A stretch of DNA of 15,368 nucleotides from Bacteroidaceae bacterium (GTDB taxonomy: Bacteria; Bacteroidota; Bacteroidia; Bacteroidales; Bacteroidaceae), in NCBI GenBank assembly GCA_017548225.1, contig JAFYMV010000109.1:1-15368 (forward strand), in the 5' to 3' direction. The notes under the pieces were generated by a model, which was not told where the DNA came from, made no database searches, and worked only from the letters and a program-made list of their open reading frames with translations. The number at the start of each line of letters is the position of its first letter. Position 1 is the stretch's first letter. A program made the position numbers and the translations under genes. Shown piece by piece: positions 1 through 6,152 of this stretch.

Positions 1-1
1 G

Positions 2-1312
2 AATGGTCACGACCCGAAGATTCTCGACAAGATCTGGGGCGACTGGGAAAAGTTTGCCTCCTACGCTTTCAACAAGAGTCATGCCACCTGTTACTCATGG
101 GTAGCCTATCAGACCGCCTACCTCAAGGCCAACTACCCCTCGCAGTATATGGCTGCCAACCTCTCGCGTAACCTCTCACGCATTGACGAAATCACCAAAC
201 TTATGGATGAGTGCAAAGCTATGAGCATCAATGTATTGGGCCCCGATGTCAACGAAAGTTATATGAAGTTCTCTGTCAATGCCAAAGGAGACATTCGCTT
301 CGGTCTTGGTGGCGTGAAGGGTGTGGGCGAAGGTGCTGTAGAAGCCATCATCCGTGAGCGTGAAGCTAATGGTCCATACAAGAATATCTACGACTTTGTA
401 GAGCGTGTCAATCTGCAGGCTTGCAACCGCAAAAACCTCGAGTGTCTGGCTCTCTCGGGAGCATTCGACTGTTTCACCGACATGAAGCGTGAGCACTACT
501 TTGCCGAGAATGCAAAGAAGGAGGGCTTCCTCGATATCCTTATCCGCTATGGATCGTTGGTACAGACCGAGCGAGCTCAAGCCATGAACTCACTTTTTGG
601 TATGGACAGCATGGCCGATGCCATTACGCAGCCAAAGGTACCCGAGAATATGCAAGAATGGTCGGCCATTGAGCGTCTCAACAAGGAGCGTGACCTCGTG
701 GGCATCTATCTCTCGGCACACCCTCTTGACGAGTATCGCATCATTCTCGAAGATGTATGCTCGGTACACCTCGCCGACATGCAAGAGATACTTGACAAGA
801 AAGAGGAGCGTGATGTAACCCTCGGCGGCGTGGTTACCGCCGTCCGGAGCGGTTTCACCAAGACCAACAAACCCTTTGGTATTACAAAACTTGAGGATTT
901 CTCTGGCACCACTGAAATAGCTCTCTTCGGTGATGACTGGATGCGTTTCAATAATTTCATGAAAGAGGGATACTTCCTCTACATAAAAGGGCGCATCGCT
1001 CCTCGCAAATTTGGCCCCGACAGTTTCGAGCTCAAGGTAGGTACGATAGATCTGCTACCCAATGTCAAGGACAACCTGCTACAGTCGCTCACCATTACCA
1101 TGCAACTAGAGATGCTGGACGAAGAGATTGCAGACAACCTCATCACCATGCTGAAAGAGTCGCCTGGTAAGACCGACCTCTATTTCGTCGTCAAGGATAG
1201 CGAAGGTCAGTACCAATCCAACCTAAAGTCAAAGTCATTGAAGATCTCTGCCACCAACAAACTCATCAACTACATCAAGAGTTTGGAGGGAGTCAGCTAT
1301 AAGTTCAACTAA
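2..1312 (+). CDS. dnaE: DNA polymerase III subunit alpha, C-terminal part (5' end outside window)
   Basis: This is the last 436 residues of the replicative polymerase catalytic subunit, which extends DNA in the chromosomal replisome. The frame is open from base 2, so the gene starts to the left of the window; the first ATG at 149 is internal. What remains is the end of the fingers (FNKSHA at about residues 23-28, followed by an ATCYSW/AYQTAYLKANYP segment typical of bacterial DnaE), a helix-hairpin-helix region at about residues 100-160 (GLGGVKGVGE, then a segment ending LALSGAFD), and an OB-fold at about residues 269-353 (ERDVTLGG to VGTIDLL). The short end after the OB-fold corresponds to the family's C-terminal region. 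The catalytic palm is off-window. No terminator follows and the next gene starts 19 bp downstream on the same strand, so the two may be co-transcribed. The family is clear; only the N-terminal part is unseen. Confidence 0.96.
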   Translation, partial: NGHDPKILDKIWGDWEKFASYAFNKSHATCYSWVAYQTAYLKANYPSQYMAANLSRNLSRIDEITKLMDECKAMSINVLGPDVNESYMKFSVNAKGDIRFGLGGVKGVGEGAVEAIIREREANGPYKNIYDFVERVNLQACNRKNLECLALSGAFDCFTDMKREHYFAENAKKEGFLDILIRYGSLVQTERAQAMNSLFGMDSMADAITQPKVPENMQEWSAIERLNKERDLVGIYLSAHPLDEYRIILEDVCSVHLADMQEILDKKEERDVTLGGVVTAVRSGFTKTNKPFGITKLEDFSGTTEIALFGDDWMRFNNFMKEGYFLYIKGRIAPRKFGPDSFELKVGTIDLLPNVKDNLLQSLTITMQLEMLDEEIADNLITMLKESPGKTDLYFVVKDSEGQYQSNLKSKSLKISATNKLINYIKSLEGVSYKFN

Positions 1313-1331
1313 ACTAAACCATCCTTCTCTT

Positions 1332-1979
1332 ATGAAGAAATACCTTATCCCCATAGCCCTATTGCTATTCTGCACCATTCCAACCCATGCCCAGGAAGCA
1401 ATGCCCGACGAAAGGTCCCAGCGTATCGAACTCCTCAAGAACCATTCGTTCGAGGATGAAGCCAAGCCCATCCGCAACCGTCGTTTCGGTCCCAATGGTG
1501 AGGGAGAACTCTTCGGAGGCTACTTGCCTGAGGGTGTTATACTCGGGTGGTTTATGGCAACTGATGAAGGAGCGCAGATAACCGTCACTACAGAAAACTT
1601 ACTAGACACCACCCAGCACAATGCCCTCTGTTGGAACATTAGCGAGGCCACCAACGACGCCCCTTCCGCCATAGCTAATGCTGGATTTCATGGCATCAAC
1701 GCCATTCAAGGCTGCGAGTACACACTCTCCTTTTGGGCACATGCCGACAAGCGCTATCAAGGTAAGCTCCGCGTAGGTTTGCAGAGCAAAGATCACGGCA
1801 CATGGTATGCCCACGCCACCGTAAAGAGAAAGATAAAGAAGAAATGGAAGAGATACACCCTCACTTTCACAGCCGACAGCAATGACTCCAATGCTCGTTT
1901 TGTCATTGAGGCCAACATGCCCGGCACACTGTACTTTGACGAAGTGTCGCTCTACTGCCCAGCAGCAATCAAGCGTTGA
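1332..1979 (+). CDS. Secreted stand-alone carbohydrate-binding-like protein (GH51 N-terminal module-like, no catalytic domain)
   Basis: A 215-residue protein with a clear signal peptide (MKKYLIPIALLLFCTIPTHA, predicted cleavage A20|Q21, Gln at +1 as is common in Bacteroidetes). The mature part begins with LLKNHSFED at about residues 34-42. It ends with a beta-sandwich pattern: GFHGINAIQGCEYTLSFWA (about 118-136), GKLRVGLQSKD (144-154), KKWKRYTLTFTAD (170-182), ARFVIEA (188-194), GTLYFDEVSLYCP (198-210). As I know the family, this order resembles the CBM4/9 (CenC-like) module found at the N-terminus of GH51 alpha-L-arabinofuranosidases, where a motif like GTVYLDMVSLFP directly precedes the TIM barrel. 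Here the protein stops nine residues after that motif begins to end, with no barrel. It is probably periplasmic or surface-exposed and may bind sugar; no enzymatic activity is expected. It follows dnaE by 19 bp, and its last 28 bp overlap the converging gene on the minus strand. Confidence 0.82.
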   Translation: MKKYLIPIALLLFCTIPTHAQEAMPDERSQRIELLKNHSFEDEAKPIRNRRFGPNGEGELFGGYLPEGVILGWFMATDEGAQITVTTENLLDTTQHNALCWNISEATNDAPSAIANAGFHGINAIQGCEYTLSFWAHADKRYQGKLRVGLQSKDHGTWYAHATVKRKIKKKWKRYTLTFTADSNDSNARFVIEANMPGTLYFDEVSLYCPAAIKR

Positions 1980-2176
1980 GCCACCTCGACATCAGCTGGA
2001 GGTACGAGGATGCGCATATCTCCTCCTACACCACTATAGTACGAGGTCAGTAGCGAGGTATGATCCTCTACAATACAGCGAATGCCATTAGCCTCGAGCA
2101 TACCTCTGATAACTTCAGTCTCAAAGGGCTCACCCGAAAACACCTTTACCCAAGCTTCATTGCGTTTTGTTGTCAT
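1952..2176 (-). CDS. DUF2007-type small protein (putative signal-transducing / PII-like fold)
   Basis: A 74-residue protein. The frame is open up to an ATG at 2215, but the ATG at 2176 (MTTKRNEAWVKVF) fits the family better, because the extra 13 residues (MNSVICYTIRTTT) look like untranslated sequence. The pattern WVKVFSGEPFETEVIRGMLEANGI, then CIVEDHTS, GGDMRILVPPAD and VEVAQRLIA, is that of the DUF2007 family. These are small alpha/beta proteins sometimes called putative prokaryotic signal-transducing proteins, and their biochemical role is not established. The gene lies 49 bp downstream of the ABC exporter gene on the same strand, so the two are probably one transcript. Its 3' end overlaps the 3' end of the plus-strand carbohydrate-binding-like gene by 28 bp. 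It is cytoplasmic, with no signal peptide. Confidence 0.8.
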   Translation of the reverse strand: MTTKRNEAWVKVFSGEPFETEVIRGMLEANGIRCIVEDHTSLLTSYYSGVGGDMRILVPPADVEVAQRLIAAGQ

Positions 2177-2225
2177 GGTTGTTGTTCTTATGGTATAACA
2201 TATAACGCTATTCACTCCGAATCGT

Positions 2226-3884
2226 TCACACCCGCAATATTCTATCGCAGTATTCCAACACCGAAGGACGATGAGTAATAAATATTACTGTTCGGTTACC
2301 CCTTGCCTCCGCCAAACGCTCCAACAGTCGGCGTTCCGTATCGGGGTCAAGAGCCGAGGTCGCTTCATCGAACAACAGTACCGACCCCTTTCGCAATAGC
2401 GAGCGGGCAATGGCAATGCGTTGTGCCTGCCCCTCGCTTAATCCTCCACCCTGCTCACCGCATGAAGAGTCCAACTTTTCGGGTAACGCTTCCACAAACT
2501 CTGCACATGCCATGCGCAGTACCTCCCACAACTCTGCATCCGTCGCATCAGGTCGCCCCAGCAGCAGATTGTCGCGTATGGTACCACTGAAGAGCGTGTT
2601 GCCCTGCGGCACATACACCAGATTTCCTCGTGTTTGTGGCGACACCTCCACCTCGCGAGTCCCATCGTAGAGCGTCACACGCCCAGCCGTAGGACGCACC
2701 AATGACAAGATGAGTCGTACCAGTGTAGTTTTGCCTGCGCCTGTCTCGCCCAACACTGCTGTCATCGATCCCGGCGGGAAATCTTCATTAAGACAACTGA
2801 GCACCTCCTCCTCTCCATCATCGTACATGAACGAAACATCAGCAAAGCGCACACCCGCCGTACCCGCCATGCGTATAGCATCACCTTCACTCTCTATCGG
2901 GAGTTCCTCCAACTCCATCAGCCGCTCCGCCGAAGTGAGCGCCCCCACCAGAGTAGGCACCATGCGTGCCAAGTCAGACAAAGGGCGTTGTATACGCCCC
3001 ACGAGTTGTAAGAAGGCAGTCATCACACCAAAAGTAATAACTCCCCCTTGTATACTAAATACACCCCAAAGGAATGCCGTTAGGTACCCTACTGAGAAAC
3101 CCATACCGACTAATGCGCGCGACGCTATGCTGAATCGGGTACGCGCAATGACCTCGCCCAATAACCGCTCCTGCAGTCCAGCAAGACGCTCCATCATACC
3201 ACGACTCTGCTCCAGCGTTTTCACTATAGTCTTATATTGCAAGCTCTCCTGCATCACCGACTGTATGCTGCTCTCACTCTCACGAACCGCCTTTGTCATG
3301 CGTCGCATGCGACTCACATAGAAACGGCTCAATAGCGTAAAGAAAGGCAATATCAGCACCAGCACTACTGCCAGCATGCGGTCCATTGAGTATAGCAAAA
3401 CGAACGATGCCACCAGCTGTATCACCGTGATTACGGCAAAAGGCAATGTAGAGGTTACTACCCCCACCACCGAGCCCAAGTCCTGCACCATACGGTTAAG
3501 TACATCTCCCGTATGGTAGCGTTCTCTACCCTGCCACTCGCTCTGCAACAACAGTCCGAAAAAACGCGATCGAAACTTGTTTCGCATCTCCACATCAAGC
3601 CTGTTCGTAACCCAGCTATCTACCGCATGTAATACTATCTCCAGCACGATTAAGCATGCCATACCTATGCCATAATGCAGTAGTTTTCCCTCGTGCACCC
3701 CTGTAGCAATATCAATCGCCTGCTTGCTGAACAACACGAACACTAGCGAACAAGCCACTGACACACATCCTATCAGCACACACAGTACCAAGCGTCCACG
3801 CACTCCTCGTGACGCGCTCCATATCCATCGCAGCAATTGCCACACCGAATATTTATTCTTCGTCTTTTTTGCAAATTTCATCAT
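2226..3884 (-). CDS. ABC exporter, fused permease/ATP-binding half-transporter (type IV fold)
   Basis: A 552-residue inner-membrane half-transporter expected to work as a dimer. The N-terminal ABC transmembrane domain has hydrophobic segments at about residues 31-55, 71-89, 147-187 and 255-290. The nucleotide-binding domain starts near residue 345. It has Walker A GETGAGKTT at 379-387, a Q-loop VYVPQGNTLF at about 423-432, a signature LSEGQ at 483-487 (one change from LSGGQ), Walker B VLLFDEATS at 502-510, a D-loop ALD, and an H-loop FITHRP with H538. All catalytic motifs are intact. The length is slightly below MsbA-type exporters because the NBD stops soon after the H-loop region. Start choice: two adjacent ATGs (3884 and 3881), with a Shine-Dalgarno-like GGAGGA 8 nt before the first. 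The substrate cannot be read from sequence; lipid, peptide or drug export are all possible. A DUF2007 gene follows 49 bp downstream. Confidence 0.93.
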   Translation of the reverse strand: MMKFAKKTKNKYSVWQLLRWIWSASRGVRGRLVLCVLIGCVSVACSLVFVLFSKQAIDIATGVHEGKLLHYGIGMACLIVLEIVLHAVDSWVTNRLDVEMRNKFRSRFFGLLLQSEWQGRERYHTGDVLNRMVQDLGSVVGVVTSTLPFAVITVIQLVASFVLLYSMDRMLAVVLVLILPFFTLLSRFYVSRMRRMTKAVRESESSIQSVMQESLQYKTIVKTLEQSRGMMERLAGLQERLLGEVIARTRFSIASRALVGMGFSVGYLTAFLWGVFSIQGGVITFGVMTAFLQLVGRIQRPLSDLARMVPTLVGALTSAERLMELEELPIESEGDAIRMAGTAGVRFADVSFMYDDGEEEVLSCLNEDFPPGSMTAVLGETGAGKTTLVRLILSLVRPTAGRVTLYDGTREVEVSPQTRGNLVYVPQGNTLFSGTIRDNLLLGRPDATDAELWEVLRMACAEFVEALPEKLDSSCGEQGGGLSEGQAQRIAIARSLLRKGSVLLFDEATSALDPDTERRLLERLAEARGNRTVIFITHRPSVLEYCDRILRV

Positions 3885-3892
3885 AATCCAGT

Positions 3893-3898
3893 TCCTCC
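3893..3898 (-). promoter_or_regulatory. Shine-Dalgarno-like site before the ABC exporter
   Basis: On the minus strand the sequence reads GGAGGA, ending 8 nt before the ATG at 3884. This is unusual here because no other gene start in the window has such a strong match; Bacteroidetes generally make little use of Shine-Dalgarno pairing. It supports the upstream of the two adjacent ATGs as the start. Confidence 0.5.
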
Positions 3899-4006
3899 AA
3901 GATTATCAGACATACTCAAGATGCCATACTATCGAGAGCCATCCTCGTAATGCCATTCTGAAGAAGGTAAAGTTCCTGTCATGCCAGGTCGCCCTTTTAC
4001 TTTTCG

Positions 4007-4038
4007 CAAATGTAGCACAAAATCCTAAACCTTCCAAC
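4007..4038 (-). promoter_or_regulatory. Candidate Bacteroidetes-type promoter for the ABC exporter operon
   Basis: On the minus strand, GTTG (4038-4035), a 20-nt spacer and TACATTTG (4014-4007) match the Bacteroidetes sigma consensus TTTG-N19-21-TAnnTTTG in three of four and eight of eight defined or free positions. Transcription would begin near 4000 and leave a leader of roughly 115 nt before the ATG at 3884. The site lies in the 197-bp divergent region shared with rubrerythrin. For rubrerythrin the best plus-strand candidate is a -7-like TAAAGTTG at 4053-4060, but I see no matching -33 element, so I do not annotate it separately. Confidence 0.4.
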
Positions 4039-4081
4039 CCTTTGCATGTTTATAAAGTTGCAACCCTTAAAAAGAGACAAT

Positions 4082-4657
4082 ATGAAAAGTATCAAAGGTA
4101 CCCTTACCGAGAAGAATCTGCTCACCTCCTTTGCCGGAGAGTCGCAAGCCCGCATGCGCTATACCTACTTTGCCAAAGAGGCCAAGCGTGAGGGATATGA
4201 ACAGATAGCCGCCATCTTTGCCGAGACCGCCGAGCAAGAGAAGATGCACGCCAAGCGCATGTTTCAGTTCCTTGAGGGCGGCATAGTAGAAATATGCGCT
4301 GCCTACCCCGCAGGAGAAATTCGCACCACAATGGAAAACCTTCGCGCTGCTGCTGTGGGCGAATTTGAGGAGTGGCACGACCTCTACCCCACCTTTGCCG
4401 AAGTAGCCGACGATGAAGGGTTCAAAGACATAGCCCACATGTACCGCTCTATCATCGTGGCAGAGCAAGCTCACGAGCGCCGCTACCTACGCCTGCTCGA
4501 GCGCATGGAGAATGAGCACACCTTCCACCGTTCCGAGCCCGTCACCTGGCAGTGCCGCAAGTGCGGATATACCTACACCGGACGCAAGGCTCCCGACCGC
4601 TGCCCCGCATGCCTACACCCCAAAGGTTACTTCGAGGTCAAGGCAGACAACTATTAA
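4082..4657 (+). CDS. rbr: Rubrerythrin
   Basis: A 191-residue cytoplasmic non-haem iron peroxidase that reduces hydrogen peroxide in anaerobes, taking electrons through its own rubredoxin domain. The N-terminal ferritin-like four-helix domain carries the di-iron ligand set: E20 (FAGESQAR), E53 with H56 (EQEKMHAKR), E94 and E97 (GEFEEWHD), E128 and H131 (VAEQAHERR). The C-terminal rubredoxin-like domain has the two CxxC pairs C158/C161 (QCRKCGY) and C174/C177 (CPAC). The length and spacing match the classic Desulfovibrio-type protein. The frame also has an ATG at 4046, but the start at 4082 (MKSIKGTLTEKN) gives the family N-terminus exactly and is preceded by an A-rich stretch. The gene is monocistronic, with its own upstream region and a hairpin terminator 13 bp after the stop. 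It points to an anaerobe that meets transient oxidative stress. Confidence 0.96.
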   Translation: MKSIKGTLTEKNLLTSFAGESQARMRYTYFAKEAKREGYEQIAAIFAETAEQEKMHAKRMFQFLEGGIVEICAAYPAGEIRTTMENLRAAAVGEFEEWHDLYPTFAEVADDEGFKDIAHMYRSIIVAEQAHERRYLRLLERMENEHTFHRSEPVTWQCRKCGYTYTGRKAPDRCPACLHPKGYFEVKADNY

Positions 4658-4663
4658 CCACCT

Positions 4664-4701
4664 AAAAACGATGAAGGGCGACCATTTGGTCGCCCTTCAT
4701 C
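4664..4701. terminator. Bidirectional intrinsic terminator between converging genes
   Basis: A perfect 14-bp inverted repeat (GATGAAGGGCGACC at 4670-4683 and its complement at 4688-4701) surrounds a 4-nt loop. On the minus strand the stem is followed by GTTTTTAG, a short U-tract, so it should stop transcripts of the large minus-strand operon best. For rubrerythrin on the plus strand the U-tract is poor, but the stem is strong. It lies between the rubrerythrin stop (4657) and the end of the converging operon (4711). Confidence 0.85.
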
Positions 4702-4710
4702 ACCTTGAAT

Positions 4711-6150
4711 CTATCGTTTCACCAATTTATATACCTGAGTGGCACCTCCTTCGTATTCAGCCACTACTATTGTAACTCCATCTTCTGGTGAAGTTACCTC
4801 TACCCCATTCGTGGTATAATACCGACGAGACACAACGCGCAAATGTGATTGTGCTACGCTATTTTCCGCGACAGTCAATATAGCTACATCGCCAGTCCTT
4901 ATTGCTACAGCACTCACTTTTGCTGTTCCTGTAACTCTAAATGGTGACACATAGACACTGCCTTCAATGGGATCACCATCAATTGCATAAAGAATGATAG
5001 CGTCAGGATCTTCACATGTAATAGTCACTATTCCACTATCACAAGTAATTACTGGCATCGGCAATTCTTCTATTTCTGTAACAAATACAGTATCCCACTT
5101 CTCGACCAACATCGTATCAACGACGGTTTCCGTCAATACGAGAGTATCAACGACGGTTTCCGTCAATACGAGAGTATCAACAACAGTTTCGGTCAGTACG
5201 AGAGTATCAACAACAGTCTCAGTCAATACGAGAGTGTCAACAACAGTCTCAGTCAATACGAGAGTGTCAACAACAGTCTCAGTCAATACGAGAGTATCAA
5301 CGACAGTTTCAGTCTGTACGAGAGTATCAACAATGGTTTCAGTAACAACCAAGGTATCTGCTATAGTAACATAGTTCACATCTGTGAAAGCGATATCCTC
5401 TGTTACGATTTCTTCGTATATATTGTTATGAATGGCAATAACCTCACCATTACGCTTCATGCTATTTGCCATATATCCCTCGAAAGGAACGAAGTAGAAT
5501 TTGAGTTCGTAACCATCCTCAACGACACCATATACAACATTCGAGTCGCTGGGCTCAATCAGATATCCATCACAAATGCAGCGACCATATGGGCTAGCAT
5601 GTACCTCCACATCATGACCCTCTTGCTCGATTTCCCCACCTTGTGATGATGAATAATCAATCTGCACTGTAACACTGGGCAAACGATAGTCTACTGCATC
5701 GGGAGTAGTAAACACCACATTATAGAGTTCTGCAAAGTAGGTTCCAAAAGCAACATCATCGGTAGCCATGATTCGGAATGCTATAATTTCGCCCGATACA
5801 CCCTCGTACACTGCATTCGTATTAGAGAATGAAGCAACACGGACTGCACCACTATTAAGTACATTGTATGATAATGAATGAGTAGACTTCTTACGCTCCT
5901 CATTAAGTGCAATGTCAAGCGCTTCCTCACCGTCTTCATTGAGTATGGTTGTCACAACAAAACCTTCCGGAAGTTTCAAATCCATTTGAAATGCAGAGAA
6001 CTCTGTTTCATTGGCAAGTTCCACAGCGACAACCGCAACCCCATCCTGCTGCAGAGAGATATCATTGATTGTTACGGAATTTTGGGCTTGCAGGGCACCA
6101 AGTGCCGCTGCAAGTCCTATAATCACACTAAATATTCTTTTCATAATCAT
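4711..6150 (-). CDS. Secreted repeat protein: cohesin-like, InlB-like tail module, decapeptide repeats, chitobiase C-terminal-like
   Basis: A 479-residue predicted surface protein. The signal peptide (MKRIFSVIIGLAAALGALQA, cleavage A22|Q23) is followed by a cohesin-like beta-sandwich at about 24-166, clearly homologous to the one in the upstream giant gene (FSAFQMDLKLPEG; THSLSYNVLNSGAVRVASFS). Residues 179-260 are a divergent copy of the tail module of the giant protein's 323-residue units (MKRNGEVIAIHNNIYEE). Residues 264-343 hold eight decapeptides of the type VDTLVLTETV, probably an extended stalk. A ninth degenerate unit leads into residues 365-425, which resemble the chitobiase/hexosaminidase C-terminal Ig-like domain (AIILYAIDGDPIEGSVYVSPF). 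The last 35 residues (from RYYTTNGVEV to YKLVKR) resemble a short Bacteroidales C-terminal sorting-type tail. The ATG lies 2 nt after the giant gene's stop, so the two are surely co-transcribed and possibly translationally coupled. No catalytic motif is seen. The start could also be the in-frame ATG at 6144. Confidence 0.85.
   Translation of the reverse strand: MIMKRIFSVIIGLAAALGALQAQNSVTINDISLQQDGVAVVAVELANETEFSAFQMDLKLPEGFVVTTILNEDGEEALDIALNEERKKSTHSLSYNVLNSGAVRVASFSNTNAVYEGVSGEIIAFRIMATDDVAFGTYFAELYNVVFTTPDAVDYRLPSVTVQIDYSSSQGGEIEQEGHDVEVHASPYGRCICDGYLIEPSDSNVVYGVVEDGYELKFYFVPFEGYMANSMKRNGEVIAIHNNIYEEIVTEDIAFTDVNYVTIADTLVVTETIVDTLVQTETVVDTLVLTETVVDTLVLTETVVDTLVLTETVVDTLVLTETVVDTLVLTETVVDTLVLTETVVDTMLVEKWDTVFVTEIEELPMPVITCDSGIVTITCEDPDAIILYAIDGDPIEGSVYVSPFRVTGTAKVSAVAIRTGDVAILTVAENSVAQSHLRVVSRRYYTTNGVEVTSPEDGVTIVVAEYEGGATQVYKLVKR
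5122..5361 (-). repeat. 30-bp minisatellite, eight units, coding for a decapeptide array
   Basis: Eight head-to-tail 30-bp units encode ADTLVVTETI, VDTLVQTETV and six copies of VDTLVLTETV. Some neighbouring units are identical at the DNA level while others differ by synonymous changes such as GTATCAACGACGGTT against GTGTCAACAACAGTC. That is the pattern left by repeated unit duplication under protein-level selection. The unit length is a multiple of three, so copy-number change keeps the reading frame. Confidence 0.95.
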
Positions 6151-6152
6151 TC

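Noticed and set aside
2710..3321. 203-codon plus-strand open frame inside the ABC exporter gene
   Set aside because: It is antisense to the intact Walker A region and transmembrane segments of the exporter; its Ser/Pro/Arg-rich product matches nothing.
3724..4191. 155-codon plus-strand open frame across the divergent intergenic region
   Set aside because: It is antisense to the ABC N-terminus and out of frame with rubrerythrin, and no protein family is visible.
5122..5361. CRISPR-like regular repeats
   Set aside because: Units are contiguous, without spacers, and coding in frame in a secreted protein; no cas genes are present.
4994..5374. Plus-strand frame with a regular Val/Ser/Thr repeat opposite the minisatellite
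   Set aside because: It is the complement of the decapeptide array. Any 30-bp repeat without stops gives such a mirror frame, and there is no signal peptide or start context.
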